A stretch of 63,260 nt of DNA, from positions 1-63,260 of the forward strand of contig JABMNR010000084.1 in assembly GCA_013203465.1 (NCBI GenBank), given 5' to 3'. The translations under genes and the position numbers were made by a program. The DNA is from Alphaproteobacteria bacterium. GTDB taxonomy: Bacteria; Pseudomonadota; Alphaproteobacteria; Thalassobaculales; Thalassobaculaceae. The notes beneath the pieces were generated by a model. It saw only the letters and a program-made list of their open reading frames with translations. It did not search any database and was not told where the DNA came from. This document shows, in pieces, positions 43,343-52,076 of this stretch (positions are counted from its first letter, which is position 1; every line of letters begins with the position of its first letter).

Positions 43343-44310
43343 CCGGAGTGAACTCATCTAACGAGTCCGAACGGCGACAGCGGCGGATTTTTTATCTTTC
43401 GAAGCATTTTGGCCACCCGTTGGGCGGTGTTCGTATCGCCTATCATCATGTGGCGGTGCTCAACCGGCACGGCTTCGACGCGGCAATGCTGTTAGTTGAT
43501 GGTATGAAGGATAACTTCTTCGATACCAATGTGCCTGTCGCCCGGTTGTCGCCGGAGCACGTGATCCGACCGACCGACATCTACGTCATCCCGGAACCGT
43601 GGAAGTACTGCCTACAACGGTTCGCCGAGTTTCCGGTTCGACGCTTGGTGTTCTGCCAAAACCACTTTTATCTGTACCACGGCCTCGAGGATCGGTGGTC
43701 GTTCGACGATTATGGCGTTCACCAAGTATTTTGCTGCAGCGAAGTAATCGCGCAATATCTGCAAGATATATTTGATCTCAAAGATGTCCCGATCATTCAT
43801 AACGGCATCGACCATGACGTCTTCCGGCCGGCGCCGGCCAAGAAGCGCCAGATCGCCTATATGCCTCGCAAGATGAAGGTGGAATCCATTTTCATTCGCG
43901 AGACCTTTCGCCGCCGCCACCCGCAATACGCCGACGTTCCCTGGGTACAGATCACCAATCGAACCGAAGCTCAGGTTGGCGGGATTCTCGGCGAGAGTGC
44001 GGTGTTCATGGCACTCGGGCGAATCGAAGGCTTTGGTTTGCCGCCACTGGAAGCGATGGCGAGCGGCTGTATCGTTGTCGGGTTTACGGGTGATGGCGGC
44101 CGTTCTTACGCTACGGCGGAGAATGGCCTCTGGTGCACGCCGGAGGATTGGATGGGAACCGCTGATGCCCTGGCTCAGGCATTGGGCGACTTCGATCGCG
44201 ATGGCGGACGTTGCTGGGTCGAGGCGGGTCGTGTGACCGCCGATCAGTACACGCTCGACCGTATGGAGCGCGAGATTGTGGCCTTCTGGGAGGCGGAGGT
44301 CAGGCGTTGA
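43339..44310 (+). CDS. family 4-like glycosyltransferase
   Basis: A 323-residue GT-B protein. The N-terminal part has YLSKHFGHPLGGVRIAYHHVAVL; the donor part has MALGRIEGFGLPPLEAMASGCIVVGF, the EGFGLPPLEAMA motif of family 4. It is shorter than usual (370-400), mainly in the linker. It overlaps HlyD at its start, and its stop overlaps the TTG of the next TPR-GT. It may act directly on the exported RTX protein or its glycan. Confidence 0.85.
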   Translation: MTGVNSSNESERRQRRIFYLSKHFGHPLGGVRIAYHHVAVLNRHGFDAAMLLVDGMKDNFFDTNVPVARLSPEHVIRPTDIYVIPEPWKYCLQRFAEFPVRRLVFCQNHFYLYHGLEDRWSFDDYGVHQVFCCSEVIAQYLQDIFDLKDVPIIHNGIDHDVFRPAPAKKRQIAYMPRKMKVESIFIRETFRRRHPQYADVPWVQITNRTEAQVGGILGESAVFMALGRIEGFGLPPLEAMASGCIVVGFTGDGGRSYATAENGLWCTPEDWMGTADALAQALGDFDRDGGRCWVEAGRVTADQYTLDRMEREIVAFWEAEVRR

Positions 44311-45590
44311 CCAAGCGTTTAGGAACGGTCGACATCGACCAAGCTCTTCGTCTGATTCCACCTCTGCTTGAGCGCGGGAAATTCGACGAAGCCAGGCGAT
44401 GGTCCGACGAGTTCGTGCGGCGTCGCGTCACGGACCCACGAGGTTGGAATTTTCTTGCGCGGAGCCTTGAACGCCTTGGCCAGGAGTTCAAGGCGCGGAG
44501 ATGCTATCAAATGGCGTTGATTTTGGCGCCAGGCACTCACGAAATTCTGGTCAACCTAGCCAAGATTCAACGCCTCCTTGGGCAAACCGAGAGGTCGATT
44601 CGAAGTTATCGAAAGGCGTTGACGTGTTCGATCGATGATAGCGAAATCCAGTTAGGTCTTGGAATCTGCTATCTGACGCTTGGTGATCTGGCGACCGGTT
44701 TCGCCTTGTTCGAACACCGCGCCGGCCGCCTAGGTCTTCTGCGCCAGATAGCGAATCATGAACTCCAGCAATGGGACGGTAGTTCCGTTGCCGGCAAGCG
44801 GTTTCTCTGCATTGGCGAACAGGGGGCCGGGGACACGCTCATGTTCGCGCGCTATGTGCGCCTGCTGGCTGAACAAGGCGCCGAGGTCGTTATCGCCTGT
44901 TCTGGACCGCTGCGACGACTGTTCGAGGGATTGGACGGCGTGTCGGAAGTCGTCAGCAAGAGGCTAACTACCCGAGTAGACATGTGCGATCTGGTGATGA
45001 GCCTACCGTATCGATTCGGCACGAACCTCAAGACGATCCCAGCACCACCGCGGTACATTGAGCCGCCGGTATCCACCCACCCATTGCCGGAAAACGGACG
45101 GCTCCGCGTGGGCTTATGCTGGGCCGGTAACTCCAAGCATCCCCTGGATCGAAAACGCAGCATGGCGTTCGAGGCGTTGCAGCCGATACTCGGTGTTTTG
45201 GACGTCGACTACTATGCGTTTCAGTTTGGCGCGCGTGCCGTCCCAGCGCGAGATGATGGACGAGTGCTCGATCTGACGCCGAACATCAACGACTACGCCG
45301 ACACCGCTGGGTTCCTCGACCAGATGGATCTCATGATCTCGGTCGACACCTCAGTCGCTCACTTGTCCGGTGCGTTGGGCGTTCCAACCTGGGTTCTGCT
45401 GGCGTCGTCGACCGATTGGCGTTGGATGCTCGACGGCGAAACCACGCCCTGGTACCCCTCGCATCGCTTGTATCGTCAGCAAGTTCCAGACGATTGGAGC
45501 GGCGTGGTGGCGCGTGTTCGAGACGATCTCGTTCAACGGGTCACGGACGGTAGGCTTCGCCGTTCCAGAACACCGGTAAAGAACGATTGA
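44307..45590 (+). CDS. TPR-containing GT9-like glycosyltransferase (4 of 5, short)
   Basis: A 427-residue protein. TPR-like helices cover residues about 10-150 (KIQRLLGQTERSIRSYRKALT). The GT-B domain has LCIGEQGAGDTLMFARYVRLL, RVGLCWAGNSKHPLDRKRS and ISVDTSVAHLSGALGVPTWVLLASSTDWRW. The start is a TTG at 44307 overlapping the previous TGA, with GGAGG seven bases before it; the open frame further upstream belongs to the overlapping GT4 gene. It has the smallest TPR part of the five copies. The GT domain is closest in motif form to the copies at 26531 and 46902. Confidence 0.85.
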   Translation: MTKRLGTVDIDQALRLIPPLLERGKFDEARRWSDEFVRRRVTDPRGWNFLARSLERLGQEFKARRCYQMALILAPGTHEILVNLAKIQRLLGQTERSIRSYRKALTCSIDDSEIQLGLGICYLTLGDLATGFALFEHRAGRLGLLRQIANHELQQWDGSSVAGKRFLCIGEQGAGDTLMFARYVRLLAEQGAEVVIACSGPLRRLFEGLDGVSEVVSKRLTTRVDMCDLVMSLPYRFGTNLKTIPAPPRYIEPPVSTHPLPENGRLRVGLCWAGNSKHPLDRKRSMAFEALQPILGVLDVDYYAFQFGARAVPARDDGRVLDLTPNINDYADTAGFLDQMDLMISVDTSVAHLSGALGVPTWVLLASSTDWRWMLDGETTPWYPSHRLYRQQVPDDWSGVVARVRDDLVQRVTDGRLRRSRTPVKND

Positions 45591-45624
45591 ACACGCCGCC
45601 GGGGCGGCATAGGAGATTTGGCAC

Positions 45625-46905
45625 GTGCGCATTCTTTTCGTTCACCAGAACATGCCGGCTCAGTACGCTCATTTGGCGTCGCACTATGCCGAGGATCCCT
45701 CGAACGACGTCGTGTTCGTCACGCGGCGCAAGAAGGGCGAGATGCCGGGGGTGCGTAAGGTTCTCTATAGCCTGCCACGCGAGGGAAACAAAAACGTTCA
45801 CCACTACATGCGGTTCTTGGACGAGCAAATTCTGTATGGCCAGTCGGTGGCGAGGGCGTGTCTGGAACTGCGGAAGCGAGGCTTTGTTCCGGATGTGATC
45901 TGCGCTCATTCGGGGTGGGGCGAGGCCTTGTTCTTAAAGGAAGTTTACCCCGAGGCGCCGGTCCTGATCTTCGCCGAGTTCTTCTACCGCGGTCGAGGCG
46001 CGGACGTGGGCTTCGCCGAAGGGGGCGAGACGTCGCTGGATCAACTGTGCCGGTCGCGTATGCGAAACGCTCACTTGATCACCAGCCTGGAAGCCGCCGA
46101 TTGGGCGGTGACGCCGACCAACTGGCAGTGGCAACTGCATCCGGCTGAGTTTCGCCCCCGCATCTCGATCATACACGATGGGGTTCGAACGCAGGTGTGC
46201 ACGCCCGACCCCCAGGCGCGCGTGCCGCTACCGAATGGCAATGTCCTGTCGCGCGATGACGAAGTGATCACCTATCTGTCACGAAACCTGGAGCCCTATC
46301 GCGGGTTCGACGTCTTCATGCGGGCGCTACCAAAGTTGCTGGAACGCCGTCCCAACGCGCATGTGCTCCTGGTTGGCGGAGACGATGTCAGCTACGGCAA
46401 CGCGCCCTCCGACGCCAAGAGTTGGCGGGAGAAGCTGCTGCACGAAGTCCCGGTGGATCCGGACCGGGTCCATTTCATTGGGCGCGTTCCATACGACATG
46501 TATTTGAATGTTCTGCGTATTTCCCGGGTTCACACCTATTTGACCTATCCGTTCGTGCTGTCCTGGTCGATGCTTGAATCGATGGCGTGCGAATGCTGCA
46601 TCGTCGCCTCGGCCACGGCACCGGTACAAGAGGTGATCACCGATGACGAGAATGGGGTTCTGGTCGATTTCTTCGATCGTGATGCGCTGGTGGATCGGAT
46701 TTGCGCGCTGCTCGACGATCCGGCGCGTCGCGCGCGCCTCGGTAAGGCGGCGCGCGAATACGTAGCCCAACATTACGATCTGCAATCCGTCTGTCTGCCG
46801 AAGCACATCGCGTTGATCGAACGCGTGGCCAAACGAGAATTTCCGACCTTCTCTTCCTCCGCGCTTGCCGATGGGTTTCCCGGAGCGCCGCCCGAGAACT
46901 TTTGA
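45625..46905 (+). CDS. family 4 glycosyltransferase
   Basis: A 426-residue GT-B enzyme of the group starting with RILFVHQNMPAQYAHLASHY. The donor domain has ITYLSRNLEPYRGFDVFMRALP and SWSMLESMACECCIVASATAPVQEVI, a cysteine-rich variant of the family 4 EAMACG motif. The GTG at 45625 has a GGAGA site. It lies 34 bases after the TPR-GT and ends in a TTGA overlap with the next one. Confidence 0.87.
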   Translation: MRILFVHQNMPAQYAHLASHYAEDPSNDVVFVTRRKKGEMPGVRKVLYSLPREGNKNVHHYMRFLDEQILYGQSVARACLELRKRGFVPDVICAHSGWGEALFLKEVYPEAPVLIFAEFFYRGRGADVGFAEGGETSLDQLCRSRMRNAHLITSLEAADWAVTPTNWQWQLHPAEFRPRISIIHDGVRTQVCTPDPQARVPLPNGNVLSRDDEVITYLSRNLEPYRGFDVFMRALPKLLERRPNAHVLLVGGDDVSYGNAPSDAKSWREKLLHEVPVDPDRVHFIGRVPYDMYLNVLRISRVHTYLTYPFVLSWSMLESMACECCIVASATAPVQEVITDDENGVLVDFFDRDALVDRICALLDDPARRARLGKAAREYVAQHYDLQSVCLPKHIALIERVAKREFPTFSSSALADGFPGAPPENF

Positions 46906-48368
46906 TCGTGTCGGCCAATGGCCTGGAGGCGGCGGCGAAGGCGGCGATCGCCACGGCTGATTGGGCCGAGGCGGCGGTCTTGTTTGGCCGGCTGGTCGCC
47001 CTCGAACCAAACCAATCTAGACATTGGATGAACCTGGCCCTTGCCAGGACGCGAGCCGATGGCCCGCTGGATCCAGGGACGATCGGTGCGTATCGGCGGG
47101 TGTTGCTGTTGATGCCAGGACATGGGCGGGCGTGGGCGGGACTGGCGCCGTCGGTTGGCGATCGCGCATGGCCCCGAGCGGTCGTTGCCGGTGACGGTCG
47201 TACCCTAACCCTGAAGACAGCGGCGGCCGTGGCTCAGACCGAAGGGCGCGCCGATCTTGCCGCGTGTTGGCTGGACCGATACTTGACGGTGGAACCCGGC
47301 GATCTGCAAGCACGCACCAACCGGGCAATGACCCGTGTCGAGCTTGGCCGGATCGATGACGCCTTGGATGACCTTGACCGGGTTCTCGACACGAATCCTG
47401 GCGACGCCCGTGCCCGGTACACGCGGGGATGGATTCGTCTCACTCGGCGAGATTGGGCCGGATGGGATGATTATCTGGCGCGGTGGGCGGAATCCGACGC
47501 CGAGACCCCGGAACATGTGATGGATGCCCCTCTTTGGGACGGCCAAACAATGGCCGGCGGCAGCCTGCGGCTTTGGGGGCAGTTCGGCGTGGGCGACGAA
47601 CTCCTGTTCGCCGGTTTGGTGGCGGAAGCGGCCGAGCGTGCCGGTGTGTCGACACGACTCGATTGCGACCCCCGTCTGGTTCCGTTGTTTCGCCGGTCGT
47701 TTCCTAACGTCGAGGTGCTGTCGAAGGAGGATACGGACACGGTTGGCTGTCCTGTCGCGGCTCAGGCGTCGACAGCGTGCCTGCCGGCCTTCCTGCGCCG
47801 GAATCTGGAGGCGTTCCCGGATCGACGGTCGTATCTGGTGGCGGATGCGGAGCGGGTAGCGATGTGGCGCGCTCGGTTAGCGGACCTTGGCCCGCCGCCC
47901 TATACCGGTTTCGCGTGGCGGAGCGGCAATGCACGAACGGCGGGGCGAAAGTCGATCCCACTGGATGCGCTCTCACCGCTGATCCAGGCCACCGGGGGCA
48001 CCGCCATCAGCTTGCAGTATTCGCCCGATCAGCAGGAAGAGGCGGCGGCGCGGGCGCGCGGCGCGCTGGTGCCGCTTGCCAACCCGGCGGCGGATATCCG
48101 CGACGCCATCGATGATCTGGCGGCGCAAATCACGGCGTTGGACCGGGTGGTGACGATTTCCGGGATCAACGCCCATCTGGCGGGCGCCTTGGGCGTGCCG
48201 GGGATCGTGTTGATGCAGCGTGATCCGCTGTGGTTCTGGTTCGCTGATGGCACTGATTCTCCTTGGTATCCAAGCCTGACGGTGTTGCGTCAGGATGACG
48301 AGGGCGGCTGGGATCAAGCCTTGTCCACCGCCGTTCGGCACTTGGCACAAGGCGGCGATCCGCGCTAG
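46902..48368 (+). CDS. TPR-containing GT9-like glycosyltransferase (5 of 5)
   Basis: A protein of about 488 residues. TPR-like helices cover residues about 5-190 (AVLFGRLVALEPNQSRHWMNLALAR). The GT-B domain has RLWGQFGVGDELLFAGLVAEA, TGFAWRSGNARTAGRKS and VVTISGINAHLAGALGVPGIVLM. The glutamate of the EQG loop is replaced by glutamine-phenylalanine (GQFGVGDE). The start is either the TTG at 46902, overlapping the previous stop, or the GTG at 46908. It is the last of the TPR-GT set and is followed by the sporadic-cluster oxygenase. Confidence 0.83.
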   Translation: MIVSANGLEAAAKAAIATADWAEAAVLFGRLVALEPNQSRHWMNLALARTRADGPLDPGTIGAYRRVLLLMPGHGRAWAGLAPSVGDRAWPRAVVAGDGRTLTLKTAAAVAQTEGRADLAACWLDRYLTVEPGDLQARTNRAMTRVELGRIDDALDDLDRVLDTNPGDARARYTRGWIRLTRRDWAGWDDYLARWAESDAETPEHVMDAPLWDGQTMAGGSLRLWGQFGVGDELLFAGLVAEAAERAGVSTRLDCDPRLVPLFRRSFPNVEVLSKEDTDTVGCPVAAQASTACLPAFLRRNLEAFPDRRSYLVADAERVAMWRARLADLGPPPYTGFAWRSGNARTAGRKSIPLDALSPLIQATGGTAISLQYSPDQQEEAAARARGALVPLANPAADIRDAIDDLAAQITALDRVVTISGINAHLAGALGVPGIVLMQRDPLWFWFADGTDSPWYPSLTVLRQDDEGGWDQALSTAVRHLAQGGDPR

Positions 48369-48405
48369 TGGTGCCTACTTCCATCAATGACCGACGGGGC
48401 CTGTC

Positions 48406-49230
48406 ATGGCGCTGACCGACAGTTTCATCGACCCGGCCGAACAGGCGCTCGCCAAGGAATTCCTCGACAACGGATACGTCGTCAAGGACGTGGACGACCG
48501 CGCGGCGCTTGACGCCATGCGGGCCGAGATCGTTCGCTTGGCATGCGAGCATCGCGGCGATGTTGTGCCGGATGACCATGATGGCTTTCTCAACACCCTG
48601 CACGAGCGGGTGGCGATCACCGAAATCAACCCGCTGCGTCTGCATGTGTTCAACGGGCTAAATCAACACGCCTGGTGCCGGCCGACCTATTTGAAGTTGG
48701 CGCGTTCGGTGATCGATGCCGTGGTCGGCAACGAGTTGGCGATGCAGAACAAGGTCAACCTGTCGATCCAGATGCCGCGCGACGAGACTTCAACCCTGGC
48801 GGTGCACGCCGATGTCTGGTCGGCGGAGACCCCGTTCGAAGTGGTGGAATGGACGCCTCTGGTCGATGTTTACGACACCAAGGCGATGTACATCCTGCCC
48901 CCGGCGGCGAACCGCACGGTGCGGGAGCGCATGAGCCACATGCCCGACGGCGGGAAGACGTTTGATCTGTTCGCGGCGTACAAGGACGATTTCCAGTGGA
49001 TCGCGGTGCCCTATGGCAAGACCCTGGTGTTCTCGCCTATTCTGTTGCACGGCAACGTCCGCAACGACACCGATGAGACTCGGTGGTCGCTGAACTGCCG
49101 GCTGACCGGCCTGTTCACGCCCTATACCAGCGAGGAGAAGTGCCTCGGCCGGTTCTACACGCCGATCACCCCGAAGGTAGCGAGCCGGGTGGGGATGAAT
49201 TTCAAGCCGCCGGAGGGATTCGATGGCTGA
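48406..49230 (+). CDS. sporadic carbohydrate cluster 2OG-Fe(II) oxygenase-like protein
   Basis: A 274-residue oxygenase-type protein. The iron-binding HxD is seen in LAVHADVWSAETPFEV (residues about 128-143), the distal His in SPILLHGNVRNDTDETRWSLN, with the Arg following. This matches the 2OG-oxygenase type that recurs next to LIC12192-like proteins in sporadic carbohydrate clusters, and the next gene is such a protein. The reaction and substrate are unknown. The ATG at 48406 begins MALTDSFIDPA. Its stop overlaps the next start by 8 bases. Confidence 0.8.
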   Translation: MALTDSFIDPAEQALAKEFLDNGYVVKDVDDRAALDAMRAEIVRLACEHRGDVVPDDHDGFLNTLHERVAITEINPLRLHVFNGLNQHAWCRPTYLKLARSVIDAVVGNELAMQNKVNLSIQMPRDETSTLAVHADVWSAETPFEVVEWTPLVDVYDTKAMYILPPAANRTVRERMSHMPDGGKTFDLFAAYKDDFQWIAVPYGKTLVFSPILLHGNVRNDTDETRWSLNCRLTGLFTPYTSEEKCLGRFYTPITPKVASRVGMNFKPPEGFDG

Positions 49231-49696
49231 GGCACCGGCGGTGAGAGGCAACCGGCGGCGCGGGCTGCAAGGCTACGTCACCCACCAGTCCTTCAAGGGC
49301 ATGCGCATGCCGGCCACGGTGCAGAATCTGGTGATCCGAGATTATGTTAGCCGCACGTCACACGCGCTGAACCTGTCGATCGGCGAGTATTTCTTCCAGG
49401 ATTGTTTCGTCCAGCTGTACTCGATGATCCGCAAGCTCGATCAGATCGACGGCATCGTGATGTGCAGTCTGTTCATGATGCCGGAGAAGGCGGAAACCCG
49501 CCGCTGGATCTGGGACCGTGTGCTGGAGGCCGAAGCGTCGTTGCATTTTGTCTTCGAGGGCCTCGTGGTCGAGGACGAGGATGGCGTCGCCCGGGCCGAG
49601 GAACTGCTACGGCTAAACCAGGCGCTGGATCAAGCGCCGAGCCGGATCGATCCCGCCTTGCTGCCGCCGATCGACGGGGTGGATAGCTTTAGCTGA
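49223..49696 (+). CDS. LIC12192-family sporadic carbohydrate cluster protein
   Basis: A 157-residue protein with RGLQGYVTHQSFKGMRMPATVQNLVIRDY near the N-terminus, the hallmark of the LIC12192 family found in scattered surface-glycan loci. The body FFQDCFVQLYSMIRKLDQIDGIVMCSLFMMP is compact and alpha/beta. No function is established for the family. It overlaps the oxygenase gene by 8 bases, so the two work as a unit. Confidence 0.82.
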   Translation: MAEAPAVRGNRRRGLQGYVTHQSFKGMRMPATVQNLVIRDYVSRTSHALNLSIGEYFFQDCFVQLYSMIRKLDQIDGIVMCSLFMMPEKAETRRWIWDRVLEAEASLHFVFEGLVVEDEDGVARAEELLRLNQALDQAPSRIDPALLPPIDGVDSFS

Positions 49697-49701
49697 TCGA
49701 G

Positions 49702-49719
49702 CCATCGCGAACGCGATGG
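49702..49719 (+). other. perfect 8-bp inverted repeat after LIC12192-like gene
   Basis: CCATCGCG (49702-49709) and CGCGATGG (49712-49719) lie 6 bases after the stop codon. No T-tract follows, so it is a weak terminator or mRNA-end stabiliser at best. Confidence 0.45.
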
Positions 49720-49755
49720 AGCCTCGGAATAAACACCGCGAAACCGCCGCCCGCC

Positions 49756-49784
49756 TTGCTCCCTTTAGGCAAACCCGGTATACG
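49756..49784 (+). promoter_or_regulatory. candidate promoter for the 49850-63113 operon
   Basis: TTGCTC (49756-49761) and TATACG (49779-49784) with a 17-base spacer make a good sigma-70-type pair in the 153-base gap before the SDR gene. The expected transcript would start near 49791 and could carry the following 14 genes, most of which are overlapped or closely spaced. Confidence 0.5.
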
Positions 49785-49849
49785 ACCGCCAGCATCGGCG
49801 GCGTCGACGATCCCGCCGCCATCATACGATTTTCGCCCGGGATTTCATC

Positions 49850-50866
49850 ATGATCGATCAGACCATCAACCGCGTCCTCGTTACCGGCGGCGCGGGCTAT
49901 GTCGGCTCGGTTCTGACACCGAAATTGCTTGATGCGGGGTACGAGGTCGTTGTGTTCGACATCCAGTATTTCGGCGATGAGAATCTGCCGCTTGGCCATG
50001 CGAAGCTGACCTCGATCAAGGGCGACCTGCGGGATACCGCCGCCTTCGCCAAGGCGGTGACGGGGTGTGATGCGGTGATCCATCTGGCGTGCATTTCCAA
50101 CGATCCGAGCTTTATCCTCGATCCCAACCTGTCGAAGTCGATCAACTACGACTGCTTCGAGCCGATGGTGGTGGCGTCGAAGCAGGCCGGTGTGAAGCGC
50201 TTCATCTATGCGTCGACCAGTTCGGTCTACGGCGTGTCGGACGCCCCGGACGTGACCGAGGAACATCCGCTGATCCCGTTGACCGACTACAACAAATACA
50301 AAGGCATGTGCGAACCGCTGTTGTGGAAACACATCTCCGATGCGTTCGTCGGCGTGACCATCCGTCCGGCCACGGTCTGCGGTTATGGCCCGCGCATGCG
50401 CCTGGATCTGTCGGTCAACATCCTGACCAATCACGCGGTCAACAACGGCAAGATCACGGTGTTCGGCGGCAGCCAGCTGCGCCCCAACATCCATGTCGAG
50501 GATGTGAGCGATCTGTATGTGAATCTGTTGAGCTACGACGCCGACAAGATTCAGGGCGAGACCTTCAACGCCGGCTATCAAAACATGTCGATCTCGGCGA
50601 TCGCCGAGGTGGTGAAGAAGGTGGTCGAGGAGGAAATGCCCGACCGCGCGCCGATCGACATTGTCACCACGCCGACTGACGACATCCGCTCCTATCACGT
50701 CAATTCGGACAAAATCCGCCGGGTGGTGGGTTTCGAGCCGAAGCGGACGGTGGAGGACGCGGTGCGCGGTCTGGTTAAGGCGATGCGCGAGGGCAAGCTG
50801 CCGGACTCGATGACCGCTGACAAGTATTTCAACGTCAAGACAATGCAGAAGCTGACCGCCGCCTGA
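49850..50866 (+). CDS. NAD-dependent epimerase/dehydratase (extended SDR)
   Basis: A 338-residue extended SDR. The Rossmann loop is VLVTGGAGYVGS (residues about 9-20), the serine strand is FIYASTSSVYG, and the catalytic Tyr and Lys are in DYNKYKG. PNIHVEDVSDLYVNLL follows, as in sugar epimerases. It is the first gene after the candidate promoter at 49756. The next genes are heptose enzymes, so the substrate may be a heptose nucleotide; this is inferred from position only. Confidence 0.88.
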   Translation: MIDQTINRVLVTGGAGYVGSVLTPKLLDAGYEVVVFDIQYFGDENLPLGHAKLTSIKGDLRDTAAFAKAVTGCDAVIHLACISNDPSFILDPNLSKSINYDCFEPMVVASKQAGVKRFIYASTSSVYGVSDAPDVTEEHPLIPLTDYNKYKGMCEPLLWKHISDAFVGVTIRPATVCGYGPRMRLDLSVNILTNHAVNNGKITVFGGSQLRPNIHVEDVSDLYVNLLSYDADKIQGETFNAGYQNMSISAIAEVVKKVVEEEMPDRAPIDIVTTPTDDIRSYHVNSDKIRRVVGFEPKRTVEDAVRGLVKAMREGKLPDSMTADKYFNVKTMQKLTAA

Positions 50867-50896
50867 TCGGCGGTCGTGAGCGTCCTCGGAGGTCCC

Positions 50897-51502
50897 ATGG
50901 CGTCGCACGCCGAAACCTATCTGGCCCAGGCGGCCGAGATTTGCCGGGCCATCGACCCGGCCGAAGTCGAGGCGATGGTCGCGGCCCTGGTCGCCCTGCG
51001 CGCCCGCGGCGGCCGGCTGTTCATCCTCGGTGTTGGCGGCTCGGCGGCGAATTGCGGACACGCGGTCAACGACTTCCGCAAGCTCTGCGGCATCGAGGCC
51101 TACGCGCCCACCGACAACGTTGCCGAGCTGACCGCCCGCACCAATGACGAGGGTTGGGAAAGCGTGTTCGCCGGTTGGCTGGAGGTCAGCCGGGCGAACG
51201 ACAAGGACGCGGTGTTGGTTTTTTCGGTCGGCGGCGGCTCGCGCGAGCGCAACGTCAGCCCGAATCTTGTGCTGGCGCTGGAATACGCCAAGCAGCACGG
51301 GTTGACGATCTTTGGCATTGTTGGACGCGACGGCGGCTATACCAAGCAGGTCGGCGACTATGTGTTGGTGGTCCCGACGGTCGACCCCAACCACGTCACC
51401 CCGCATTCCGAGGCGTTCCAGGCGGTCATCTGGCATGGCGTGGTCTGTCATCCGGACCTGATGGCGCAAGCCAACCGGTGGGAGGGCCTGACCCGGTCGT
51501 GA
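50897..51502 (+). CDS. SIS-domain sugar-phosphate isomerase (GmhA-like)
   Basis: A 201-residue SIS-domain protein in the size range of sedoheptulose-7-phosphate isomerase GmhA. The core motifs are FILGVGGSAANCGHAVNDFRKLCG and VLVFSVGGGSRERNVSPNLVLALEYA, with the PHSEAFQAVIWH segment at the end. The frame opens with GTG at 50876, but the ATG at 50897 has GGAGG at the right distance. Followed by a GmhB-like phosphatase, a pairing seen in heptose pathways. Serine-rich GmhA hallmarks are partly altered, so another phospho-sugar is possible. Confidence 0.82.
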   Translation: MASHAETYLAQAAEICRAIDPAEVEAMVAALVALRARGGRLFILGVGGSAANCGHAVNDFRKLCGIEAYAPTDNVAELTARTNDEGWESVFAGWLEVSRANDKDAVLVFSVGGGSRERNVSPNLVLALEYAKQHGLTIFGIVGRDGGYTKQVGDYVLVVPTVDPNHVTPHSEAFQAVIWHGVVCHPDLMAQANRWEGLTRS

Positions 51503-51515
51503 TGAGGACGCGGTC

Positions 51516-52076
51516 GTGAGCGGGAAACGACGAGCGGTGTTTCTCGACCGCGACGGGGTGTTGGTTCGCACCGAGGTGCGCGACGGCAAGCCGTATGCCG
51601 CCCTTACGCTGGATGACTACGAGATTCTGCCCGAGGCGCCGGCGGCGGTGGCCGCCCTGAAGCGGGCGGGGTTCGCCACCGTGGTGGTCACCAATCAGCC
51701 GGAACTGGCGCGCGGTAACGTCGACTCGGCCACTTTGACCGCCATGCACGACCGGTTGCGCGCCGCCATGCCGATCGACGCGGTTTATGTCTGCCCGCAC
51801 GACTCGGCGGAAGGCTGCGGCTGTCGCAAGCCGGCGCCGGGAATGTTGCGGCAAGCTGCCGCCGACCTCGACCTGGACTTCGCGTCGAGCTACATGATCG
51901 GTGACCGCTGGCGTGATGTCGGCGCCGGCCGCGCGGTGGGCTGTGTGACGGTGCTGATCGAACGCGGCTACACCGAGCCGGAACGCCTCGAACCGGACAT
52001 CTCGGTCGCCGATATGGCGGCGGCGGTGGCCGCGATACTCGGCCGCGAGGGCGCGGGCGGAGGAACTGGAGGATGA
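51516..52076 (+). CDS. HAD-family heptose bisphosphate phosphatase (GmhB-like)
   Basis: A 186-residue HAD phosphatase of the histidinol-phosphatase/GmhB type. The catalytic FLDRDGVLV is at residues about 8-16, VVVTNQPELARG is motif II, and the loop with VYVCPHDSAEGCGCRKPAPGML contains the zinc-binding Cys/His set typical of GmhB. MIGDRWRDVGAGRAVG is motif IV. The GTG start is used, and its stop overlaps the transaldolase start. It would remove the C7 phosphate from heptose bisphosphate. Confidence 0.88.
   Translation: MSGKRRAVFLDRDGVLVRTEVRDGKPYAALTLDDYEILPEAPAAVAALKRAGFATVVVTNQPELARGNVDSATLTAMHDRLRAAMPIDAVYVCPHDSAEGCGCRKPAPGMLRQAAADLDLDFASSYMIGDRWRDVGAGRAVGCVTVLIERGYTEPERLEPDISVADMAAAVAAILGREGAGGGTGG

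Noticed and set aside
49613-51589. A 658-codon open frame on the minus strand
   Set aside because: It is antisense to the well-supported SDR and GmhA-like genes; its translation is rich in His, Arg and Asp with no fold pattern, as expected from GC-rich antisense codons.
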